DNA of 64,000 bases, taken from the NCBI GenBank assembly GCA_038025085.1, contig CM076151.1, positions 4,701,001 through 4,765,000 of the forward strand. Direction: 5' to 3'. Both the position numbers and the translations under genes were made by a program. This stretch comes from Tetragonia tetragonoides (Eukaryota > Streptophyta > Magnoliopsida > Caryophyllales > Aizoaceae). Positions 41,472-53,400 of the stretch are shown here, one piece after another. The notes below the pieces were generated by a model. It ran no database searches. It was given only the letters and a program-made list of their open reading frames with translations, and was not told the origin of the DNA. How positions within the stretch are numbered: position 1 is the first letter of the stretch; each line of letters opens with the position of its first letter.

Positions 41472-44400
41472 CTGTTTTCTGGATGCCCCGAACAGAAGTT
41501 ATTATTTTCGCACCATATTGCATAGGACACCCCTATCGGTTGGCCTACTGGGGCACGGAGGGTCTTTTTGGGTCACAATAGACCCCCCGGGAAAGTTCGG
41601 GTTGCTCTCTTTGTTTTTCACTTCCCTCTTCCCACATTGTTAGCAAAAATATTATTGGTGAAATTTTGAGATGAGGTGAAACAATACTCCTTTGGTTTGG
41701 TAAGGCAAGCCTCAGATGCTGTGAGGTTGCTTTCCAATAACCTACTAGCCCTATTTGTTGATGACTTCCAAGCTGGGGCTTTTGTTCTCAAAATGGTGAT
41801 GTTTAACAACCATTTGATACCGTCGAATTACTAGATGGGCATATTTGTTGACCCCTTTTGCCACATGAGTATATTTAAAAACTCCGGTGCCAGATTGGTA
41901 TATAAATTAACACTTCGGAGTTCCAAATTCTCGCCGTCGGCGGCTAAAATTAAAATAAATTTTCAATTTCAAAATTTTCTTATTTTCATTAACTATTTTA
42001 TTTTTCTTCTCTCTCCTGATTCCCAAGTGTATTGCTTCCATCTTCCTTTTCTGATAACCTATCCCCGGGGCCTCCAATGTTCCCTAGAGATGTCCCTTGC
42101 GATGTGGTGCGAAAATATCTACCTTCGTTCCGGGGCCTCTCGGAAGCCCGAAAACGTGGATTATAGCCTTCATTTTTGACTTCTCGGGGCCCGATTGTCA
42201 TTTTCGCCAAAACTTCTCCGGAAGGTCTATCATGTCATTAGAGGACCCTCGGTGTCCCTAGACGGTCATCCGGGTCCCCAAACAACGGATTCATCCATGC
42301 TTTTGGTGTTATGACCCTTGCACTTGTGTCCCGTAAAACGCCCTTAAAACCCTAACAGAGACCAGATAACCGACCACGGAGGCCTCCCATAGGGGCGTCC
42401 CATGCGTTTTGGTGCGAAAATATCCACCTTCATTCCGGGGCCTCCCGGAAGCCCAAAAGACGTGGATTATAGCCTTCATTTTTGGCTTCCTGGGCCGGTT
42501 GTGATTATTGCCCAAACTTCTCCGGGGGGTCTATCATGCCAATAGAGGACCCTCGATGTCCCAGGAGGGCCATCCGGATCCCCGAATTTCATATTCACCC
42601 ATGCATTCGGTGCTCATGCCCTTGTACTTGTGCCCCATAAAACGCCCTTACGAGCCTAACAGGGGCAAGATAACCGACCCCGGAGGCCTCCCATGTCCCC
42701 TAGGGTGTCCCGTGCGATGTGGCGTGAAAATATCCAATTTCGTTCCGGGGCCTCCCCGAAGCCCAAAAAACGTGGATTATAACTTTCACTTTTTTGCTTC
42801 CCAGGGCCCGATTGTCATTTTCGCCCAAACATCTCCGGTAGGTCTATCATGAGGACCCTCGGTGCCCCGGGACGGTCATCCGGGTCCCTAAACTCCGATT
42901 TCACCAAGCTTTTGGTGTTATGGCCCTTCCACTTGTGTCCCGTATAACGCCCTTACAAACCTATCAGAGATCAGATAGCCTAGGGGTGTCCCGTGCGACG
43001 TGGTACGAAATTATCCACCTTCGATGCTCCTGCCCTTGCACTAGTGCCCCGTAAAACGCCCTTACGAGCTCAACAAGGACCATATAATCGACCCCGGAGG
43101 CCTCCCATGGCCCCTAGGGGTGTCCCGAGCGATGTGGTGCGAAAATATCCAACTTCCGGATATTTTTGGCTTCTTGATACTCGGTTGTCATTTTCGCCCA
43201 AACTTCTCCGGGAGGTCTATCATGCCATTAAAAGACCCTCGGTGCCTTGGGATGGTCATCCAAGCCCCCAAACTCCGATTTCACCCATGCTTTTGTTGTT
43301 ATGGCTCTTGCATTTTTGTCCCGTAAAACACCCTTACAAGCCTAGCAGAGACCAGTTAACTGACCCGAGGCCTGACATGTCCCCTAGGAGTGTCCCGTAC
43401 GGGTGCGAAAATATCCACCTTCCCCCCGGGGCCTCCCCGAAACACGTGGATTATAGCCTTCATTTTTGGCTTCCCGGAACCCGGTTGTCATTATCACCCA
43501 AATTTCGTCGCCGGGTTCTATCATGCCATTAGAAGACCCTCGGTGTCCCGTGAGGGCATCCGAATCCCCGAACTCCATATTCGCCCGTGCTTTCAGTGCT
43601 CCTGCCCTTGCACTCGTGCCTCGTAAGAATGCCCTTGCGAGCCTAATCGGGACCAGATAACCGACCCAGGCCTCCCATGTCCCCTAGGGGTGTCCCGTGT
43701 GACGGGTGCAAAAATATCCACCTTCGTTCCAGGGCCTCCCCGAACCCCATAAAATGTGGATTAAGCTTCATTTTTGGCTTCCAGTGGACCGAGTGTCATT
43801 TTCGCCCAAACTTCTTCGGGAGGTCTATCATGCCATTAGAGGACCCTCGGTGCCCCGGGACGGTCATCCGGGTCCCAAAACTCCGATTTTACCTATGTTG
43901 TTGGTGTTATGCCCCTTGGACTTGTGTCTCGTAAAACACCCTTACAAGCCTAACGGAGACCATATAATCGACCCCGTAGGCTTCCCATGTCCCCTAGGGG
44001 TGTCCCGCAAGATGTGGTGCGAAAATTTTCACCTTCTTTCTGGGCCCTCCCAGAAGCCAAAAATAAGTGGATTATAGCCTTCATTTTTGGCTTCCCGGGA
44101 CCCAAATTTCATTTTCGTCCAAACTTTTTCGGGAGTCTATCATGCCATTAGAGGACCCTCGGTGCCCCGGGACGGTCATCCGGGTCCCAAACTCTAATTT
44201 CACCTATGCCTTTGGTGTTATGGGCTTATGGCCCTTGCACTTGTGTCCCGTAAGCCCCTTTGCAGGTCTAACAGGGACTAGATAACCGACCTCGTAGGCC
44301 TCCCATGTCCCTTGGGGGTGTCTCATGCGATGTTGTGCGAAAATATCCACCTTCGTTTCGGGGTTCCCGGAAGCGCAAAAAAGTTGATTAGCCATCATTT

Positions 44401-47400
44401 TCGGTTTCCCGTGGACTGGTTGTCATTGTCGCCCAAACATCTACGAGGTGTCTATCATGGCCCTAGAAGACCCTTGGTGCCCAATTCTCGCTGAGGCCCT
44501 TTGCACTTGTGCCCCGTAACGCCCTTACAAGCCTAACAGGACTAGATAAGCGACCCCGGAGGCCTATTATATACCCTAGGGGTGTCTCGTGCGATGTGGC
44601 GCGAAGATATCCAACTACGTTCCGGGGTCTCCCGGAAGCCCAAACAACGTAGATTATAGCCTTCAGTTTTGGCTTCCCGGGGGCCAATATCATTTTCGTC
44701 CAAACTTCTCTGGGATGTCTATCATGGCATTAGAAGACTCTTGGTGCCTCGAGAGTCCGAGACGGTCATCCGGGTCCCCAAATTCTGATTTCACCCATGC
44801 TTTTGTTGTTATAGCCCTTGCACTTGTGTCTCGTAAAACGCCCTTACAAGCCTAACAGAGACCAGATAACTGACCCCGTAGGCCTCCCATGTCCCCTAGG
44901 GGTGTCCCGCGCGATGTGGTGCGAAAATATCCACCTTCGTTACGGGGCCTCTTGGAAGGCAAAAAAAAATCGATTATAGCCTTCATTTTTGGCTTCACGG
45001 GGCCCAAATGTCATTTTCGTCCAAACTTTTCCGAGAGGTCTATCATGCCATTAGAGGACCCTCGGTCGGGACTGTCATTCGGGTCCCCAAACTCCAATTT
45101 CACCAATGCTTTTGGTGTTATGGCCCTTGCACTTGTGTTTTGTGAAACCCCCTTACAAGTCTAACAGAGACCGGATAACCGATTTCGAAGGCCTCCCATA
45201 ATCCCTTGGGGTGTCCCGTGCGATGTTGTGCAAAAATATCCACCTTCGTTTCGGGGCTCCCGGATGCCCAAAAAACGTGGAATAGCCTTCATTTTCGGTT
45301 TCTCGGGGACATGTTGTCATTATCGCCCAAACATCTCCGGTGTGTCTGTCATGGCCCTAGAAGACCCTTGGTTTCCGAGAGGGTAATCTGGATCCCCGAA
45401 CTCCAATTTAGCAATGCTTTCTATGTTTCGGTCCTTACATTGATGTCCCGTAATAACCCCCATACAAGTCTATCAGGGACCCGATAACCGACCTCGGGGC
45501 CTTCCCATGTCCCCCGAAGGTGTTCCGTGCGATGTGGGGTGAAAATATCCATATTCGTTCCTGGGCCTCCCGGAATCCCAAAAAAATGAATTATAGCCTA
45601 CATTTTTTGCTTCCCGGGGCCCGGTTGTCATTTTTCGCTCAATCTTCTCTGAGAGTTCTATCATGCCATTGGAGGGCCCTTGGTATCCCGGGTCGGTCTT
45701 CCGGGTCCCCAAACTCCGATTTTGCCCATGCTTTTGGTGTTATGGCTCTTGCACTTGTGTCCCATAAAACGCCATTACAAGCCTAAGAGAGACAAGATAA
45801 CCGACCCCAAAAGCCTCCCATGTCCCCTAGGGATGTCCTGTGCGATGTGGTGCAAAAATATCTACCTTCGTTCCGGGTCCTCCAGGAAGCCTAACAAACG
45901 TGGATTCTATAGCCTTCATTTTTGGCTTCCCAGTGCCCGGTTGTCATTATCGCCCAAACTTCTTCGGGGGGTCTATCATGCCATTAGAAGACCCTCGATG
46001 TCCCGTCATGGCCATCCTGATCCCGAACTCCGTATTCAGTCATGCTTTCGGTGCTCCTGCCCTTGCATTTGTGCCCCGTAAAACGTCCTTACGAGCCTAA
46101 CAGAGACCAGATAACCGACCCCGGAGGCCTCCCATGTCCTCTAGGGATGTCAAGTGCGATGTGATGCGAAAATATTCACCTTTTGTTCGGAGGCATCCCG
46201 GAAGCGAGAAAACGTGGATTAATAGCATCCAATTTTGGCCTTTCGGGGTCCGGTTGTCATTTTCACCCAAACATCTCCGGGAGGTCTATCATGCCATTAG
46301 AGGACTCTCGGTGCACCGAGACGGTCATCCGGGTCCCCAACGGCGACTTCTCCCAAGCTGTTATGGCCCTTGCACTTGTGTCCTGTAACGCCCTTATATG
46401 CCTAACAGAGACCAGATAAGCGACCCCAAAGGCCTCCCATATCTCCCAGAGGTGTCCCATGCGATGTAGTGCGAAAATATCCACCTTCGTTCCAGAGCTT
46501 GCCGGAAGTTAAAAAAACGTTAATTTATCCTTTATTTTTGGCTTCCCAGGGCCCCGTTGTCGTTATCGCCCAAACTTCTCCAGGGGTGTCTATCATGCTA
46601 TTAGAGGTCCCTCGGTGTCCCGTGACGGCATCCGGATCCAAGAACTCTGTATTCACCCATGATTTCGGTGCTCCTTCCGTTGCCCTTGTGCCCCGTCAAA
46701 CGCCCTTACTAGCCTAACATGGATCAGATAACCGACCACGGAGGCCTCCTATGTACCCTAGGGGTGTCCCGTGTGATGTGGTGCAAAAATAATCCCCTTC
46801 GTTCCGAGGCCTCCCGAAGCTCAGAAAACGTGGATTATATAGCCTTCATTTTTGGCTTCCCGGGCCCGGTTGTCATATTCTCCCAAACATTTCCGGGAGG
46901 TCTATCATGCCATTAGAGGACCCTCGGTGCCTCGGGACTGTCATCCGGGCCCCCAAACTCCGATTTCACCCATGCTTTTGGTGTTGTCCCTTGCACTTGT
47001 GTCCCATAAAACACCCTTAATAGCCTAACAGAGACCAGATAACCGACCCCGGAGGCCTTCCATGTCCCCTAGCGGTGTCCCGTGCGATGTGGTGCAAAAT
47101 ATCCACCTTCGTTCCGGGGCCTTCCGGAAGCCCAAAAAACATGGAGTAATAGCCTTCATTTTTGGCTTCCCGGGGCCCATTTGTCATTTTCGCCCAAACA
47201 TCTCCTGGGGGGCTATCATGCCATTAGAGGACCCTCCGGACCCCTTTGTATTCACCCATGCTTTCGGTACTCCTGCCCTTGGACTTGTGCCCCGTAAAAC
47301 GTCCTTACGGGCCTAACAGGGACTAGAGAACCAACCCCGGAGGCCTCCCATGTCCTCTAGGAGTGTCCCGTGCGATGTGGTGCGGAAATATCTACCTTTT

Positions 47401-50400
47401 GTTCCGGGGCCTTCCGAAATCCCAGAAAACGTGGATTAGCCTTCAATTTTGGCCTTCCGGAAACCCAGAAAATGTGGATTAATAGCATTCAATTTTGGCC
47501 TTCCGGGGCCCGGTTGTCATTTTCTCGCAAACTTCTCCCGGAGGTCTATGATGCCATTCGAGGATTCTCGGTGCCCCGAGACGGTCATCCGGGTCCCCAA
47601 ACTTCGATTTCTCCCACTTTTGGTGTTATGGCCCTTGCACTTGTGTCTTGTAACGCCCTTACAAGCGTAACAGAGGCCAGATAAGCGACCCCGGAGGCAT
47701 CCCATATCCCCTAGGGGTGTCCCGTGCGTTATGGTGCGAAAATATCCACCTTCGTTCAGGGGCCTCCCGAAGGCCAGAAAACGGGGATTATAGCCTTAAA
47801 TTTTGACTTCCCGGGGCCCGGTTGTCATATTCGCCCAAACTTGTCCGGGATGTCTATCATGCCATTATAAGACCCTCGATGCCCCAGGAAGTTCATCCGT
47901 GTCCCCTAACTTCGATTTTACCCATGTTTTTGGTGTTATGGCCCTTACACTTGTGTCTCGTATAACGCCCTTACAAGCCTAACAGAGACTAGATATTCGG
48001 CCCAGATAATCGGCCCCGATATTACCCATGTTGTTGTTATGGCCCTTGCACTTGTGTCTCGTAAAACGCACTTACAGGCCTAACAGACACCAGATAATCG
48101 ACCCCGTAGGCCTCCCATGTCCCCTATGGGTGTACCATGCGATGTGGTGCGAAAATATCCACCTTTGTTCTGGGGCCTCACAAGCCCAAAAAAAACGTGG
48201 ATTATAGCCTTCATTTTGGCTTCCCGGGGCCCAAATGTCATTTTCGTCCAAACTTCTCCGGGAGGTCTATCATGACATTAGAGGAGCCTAGGTGCCTCGG
48301 GACTGTCATCCGGGTCCCCAAACTCCAATTTCACCTTTACTTTTGGTGTTGGGGCCCTTGCACTTGTCACGAAAAGCCCCCTTACAAGTCTAACAAAGAC
48401 CAGATAACCAACCTCGAAGGTTTTCCATGTCTTCTGGGGGTGACCCGTGCGATGTGGTGCGAAAATATCCACCTTCGTTCCCGGGCTCCCGGAAGCCAAA
48501 AAACGTGGATTAGGCTTCATTTTCGGTTTCCCGCGGACCGGTTATCATTATCGCCCAAACATCTTCGGGGTGTCTATCATGGCCCTAGAAGACCCTTGGT
48601 GCCCGGGAGCGTCCTTCGCATCCTCGAACTCCACTTTTACCAATGCTTTCTGTGTTTCGGTCCTTACATTGTTGTCTCGTAAAAACCCCCTTAAAAGTCT
48701 ATCAGGGACCGATAACCGACCACGGGGCCCTCCCATGTCTCCCAGGGGTGTTCCGTGCGATGTGGGGTGAAAATATCCACCTTCGTTCCGGGGCCTTCCG
48801 GAATCTAAAAAAAAGTGAATATTATATATATAGCCTTCATTTTTGGCTTCCCGGGGCCTGGTTGTTATTTTCGCTCAAACTTCTCTAAGAGTTTTATCAT
48901 GCCATTAGATGACCCTCGGTGCCCCGGTAGTCATCCGGGTCCCCAAACTCCGATTTCACCCATGCTTTTCATGTTATGGCCCTTGCACTTGTGTCCCGTA
49001 ACGCCCTTACAAGCCTAACAGAGACCAGATAACCGACCCCAGAGGCCTCCCTGTCCCCTAGGGATGTCCCGTGCGATGTGGTGCGAAAATATCCACCTTC
49101 GTTCCGGTGCCTCCAAGAAGGCAAAGAAGGCAAAAAAACGTGGATTAGAGCCTTCATTTTTGGCTTCCCGGGGCCCAGTTGTCATTATCGCCCAAACTTC
49201 TCTGGGGGGTCTATCATGATTCATGCCATTAGAGGACCCTTGGTGTCCCGTGAATGCCATCCGGATCCTCAAACTCCCTATTCACCCATGCTTTCGGTGC
49301 TCTTACCCTTGCACTTGTGCCCCGTAAAACACCCTTACGTGTCTAACTAGGACCAGATAACCGACCCCAGAGTTCTCCCATGTCCTTTATGGGTGTCCCG
49401 TGCGATCTGGTGCGAAAATATCCACCTTCGTTCCGGGGCCTCCCAAAGCCCATAAAACGTGGATAGCCTTCACTTTTGGCTGCACGGGGCCCAAATGTCA
49501 TTTTCGTCCAAACTTTTCCGAGAGGTCTATCATGCCATTAGAGGACCCTCGGTGCCCCGGGACGGTCATCCGGGTCCCCTCACCCATGCTTTTGGTGTAT
49601 GGCCCTTGCACTTGTGTCCCGTAAGACACTTTACAAGCCTAACCGAGACCATATATTCAACCCCGGAGGCCTCCCATGTCGCCTAAGGGCGTCCCATACG
49701 ATTTGGTGCGAAAATATCTACCTTCGTTCCGGGGCCTCCTGAGAGCTCAAAAGGGGTGGATTATAGCCTTCATTTTTCGCTTCCGGGGCCGGTTATCATT
49801 ATCGCCCAAACTTCTCCGAGCGTCTGTCATGCCATTAGACGACCCTCGGTGTCCCGTGAGGCTTATCCGGATCTACAAACCCCGTATTTACCCATGCTTT
49901 CGATGCCTTGGCCTTGCACTTGTGTCCCGTAAATCACCGTTACGAGCCTAACAGGACAAGATAACCGACCCCGGAGGCCTATTATGTACCCTAGGGGTGT
50001 CCCGTGCGAGGTGGTGCAAAAATATCCAACTTCATGCCGGGGCCTCCCGGAAGGCCAAAAAACATAGATTACAACCTTCATTTTTGGCTTCCCGGGGCCC
50101 AAATGTCATTTTCGTCCAAACTTCTCTGGGATGTCCATCATGCCATTAGTGACCCTCGGTGCCCTGCGACGGTCATGCGGGTCCCCAGACTCCAATTTCA
50201 CCCATGTTTTTGGTGTTATAGCCCTTGCACTTGTGTCCCGTAAAACGCCCTTACAAGCTTAACAGAGATGAGATAACCGACCCCGGAGGCCTCCCAGGTC
50301 CCCTAGGGGTGTCGTGCGATGTGGTCCGAAAATATCCTCCTTCGTTTCGGGTGCTCCCGGAAGGCCAAAAAACGTGGATTATAGCCTTCATTTTCGACTT

Positions 50401-53400
50401 CCTGGGGCCGGTTGTCATGATCGCCCAAACTTCTTTGGGGGGTCTATGATGGCCCTAGAGGACCCTTGGTACCCGGTGGGGTCACTAGGATCCCCAAACT
50501 CTAGTTTTTCCAATGCTTTCGGTGTTTCGGTTCTTACATTGTTGTCCCGTAGAAACGCCCATACAAATCTATTAGGGACCCGATTACCGACCTCGGGGCC
50601 ATCCCTTGTCCCCTAGGGGTGTCCCGTGCGATGTGGGGTGAAATTATCCACCTTTGCTCCGAGGCCTCTCGGAATCCCAAAAAAGGTGGATTATAGCCTT
50701 CATTTTTGGCTTCCCGGGGCCTAGTTATCAATTTTTCCCAAACTTCTTCGGGAGGTCTATCGTGACCCTAGAGGACCTCCAGTGTCCTGGGACGGTCATC
50801 CGGGTAGGTGCAAGCGGTGAGATTTTGGACCCATTTGCACAAAAGTGTCAATTTATATACCTATGTGGCACCGGAGTTGTTAAATATACCAATATGGTGA
50901 AAGAAGGTCATTAAATATACCCATCTTTTAATTCGGCGCATCAGATACTAGCTTTAGACATATTTATAATTTCAATGTGATGGGAGTTGGGTTATTAGAA
51001 TTTAAATTCAATGTGACAAATTTCAATCCAGTATTTGTTGTGGTTGTCATGAATGGAGTGTGTCATATGTCGTATAGTTTGCTATGGCTGTTGTTCTTTT
51101 CAGATTTTTTTTTTTCTTTTTTTTGGGGGGGGGGGGGGGGTACATAACACCGTGGTTGTCACTTATTTGATTGGTTAGTGGATCACTGGATTGGTTATCA
51201 CTTATTCGATTGGTTTGTGGAGCACTGGATTGGTTGTCACTTATTCAATTGGTTGGTGGATCATTGATTCACTGGATTGTTGATTTTTAGATTGTCAGTG
51301 TTCGGTACATAAATTTTGTGCTGTGTGTTCTGCTCTGGGGTGATATCCATTATGTTCATTATTTCTCCCCTTTCATCGTTGAGGCAGGTTACAAAAACTT
51401 ACCGTAAGATCTCTTGAGACACATGAGCAACTGATGAGTCTGCAGATAAAGCTAGCAAAGCAAGAACAGGAGATGGAAATTTTTAGAAAGGCAATTGTCT
51501 TTCTTCTGTATAAATATATAGCCCAATGCCCCATCAATATGGTTCTAAATGATTTGTCTAGTTGATCGTCTCTATTATGTTTCGTGCTTGTGATTGTAGA
51601 TCATTAACAAGTTCTACAAGATCCGGCAACATGCTTGTAGTAGTACTGAGGCTGAGGAAAGTGGTTCGGATGATCAGATTGCCAATATTTGCTGGGATGA
51701 CAAGTGTGTGTGTCTTTATAATGATCCCTGGGAAGCATGGAGTTTCAATGTTCATCAGGAAGCTTCCACTGCTTCTTATATAGTGAGTGATTATTATTTT
51801 ATCTCTCCTCATATTCAGCTCTACTGAATTCAATGTCAAAGCAGAGTTGCATATGATGAGTCATTTAGTGAGTCCAATTATCTCCCTTTATCCCAGGGAA
51901 GACAGGATTTAAGATTATATTTATAATCTCTCTTTGGTTAGGCTGTAAATGTCCTTCATAGATCTATGTTGTTACTAGATGTCTGTGTGATGTGTCACCA
52001 GGCTAGTAAGAGTACGTTACATTTGTTCGTGCTATGACATTGCTACATCTTCATGGGCTAGGTTGTTCCGTGGGGAAGGCTTTGCTTGCCCAGCTACAGT
52101 CTGACAGTTTTTACCGGAACCTTTGTTGGTATGGGGAGGAGGAAGGGGAGCAAGTTGCTGTGGCATTGTATTTGTTTCGCTATTCTTTGGTGTCTGTGGT
52201 TGGAAAGGAACTAGAGGATCTTTACTGGTGTTGGCCTGCTGATTTTTATTTGGGATTGAGTGTTGTAATTGGCTTCACTTTGGGACCAGTTTGTGTAAGG
52301 AGAGTAAAGTCCAAGAAAGATTGTCTTAGGAAAATGACTTTGTGTGAGAAAGCTAATTTGTTTCCGTGTAGGACCAGTTTTTATGGTGTAAACTTGACTC
52401 AACTTTGTCATCCAACTTATGGTGGTTGTGCTCAAGCTGGTGTTAGTGTCACTTATGCAAGCCCTTGAAGTGGATTCCACAAGTTATTTGTCCTATAATT
52501 TTTAGATGAGAGGAGAGATCAAGTAATCATTGTTGCAACTGGCTTTTTATAGAAATTTGTGCTTTTTTGCCCAGACACTCCTTTTTGTGTGGAGGTTTAA
52601 TTCATATTTATGGACTTATGGTGGCTTGTTACTAAGATGGAATAAAGCTCTTTGTAATGAATTGTCCTTTTTGCTATTCAATTGGGGGAAAATAGCTTTC
52701 TTTCTCATTGTCCAACGCTTGATTTGTTAAAAAAATTTAGTCATTCTATCAGGGGCATGTAAGTTTTCTGATGACTTTTTTAAATTAGTGAGCCCTCTAA
52801 AAGGTTATTATAAGATGACATAGGAAGTACATTGTAATGATTTATTATTATTATTTTTTTGTTCATGATGTAACTTATAGTCCCTCCCCAATTATATCTT
52901 CCCATTGAACTTTTTGAGTCGAAATTCACAAATTTTTGATAATTGATTTGTGAATTTTTTTTGAAAATTTACAAGATTAAAATACTCTTCTTAGAATGAT
53001 TTTAGATTATATTTTTTACAAAAATCAATTTTTTATAATTTTTAAAATTTGTATAGTTAAAGATCTTGATGGTTAAAGTATTGTCTTAAATTACAGTAAG
53101 ATTGTAGGCTTTTTTTCCAGTCGTAGGGAGACTTTAGAAACTTCTAGATATAGTACCCCTTCTTTTACATATGCCCATATTTATTAGTTCTTCCTCAGAC
53201 AGGCTGCTCTGGAGGATCAGTTGAAGACTTTAAGAGGCTCTGTTGGTGACCTTCAAAACAAGTTACAAATGGTAAGAGAGCCCCGTAGTATGTATCAAGT
53301 TTTGAACCATGTTATTTCATGTAGTTTGAGTCTTGTTATTTCAGATAGATTTCAATACGTGGAGTTTACTTGTTACTGTTTCAATATTAATTCTGTATTA

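Noticed and set aside
42000..50900. Dozens of open frames of 60-180 codons in the satellite that repeat the same peptide themes
   Set aside because: They follow from repetition of a 311-bp GC-rich unit; frames change from unit to unit, stops fall at random, and both strands show them. No single frame is conserved over the array.
52034..52468. A 144-codon open frame in intron 8 of the coiled-coil gene
   Set aside because: No recognisable domain, no start context, and it lies within an intron bounded by phase-matching exons.
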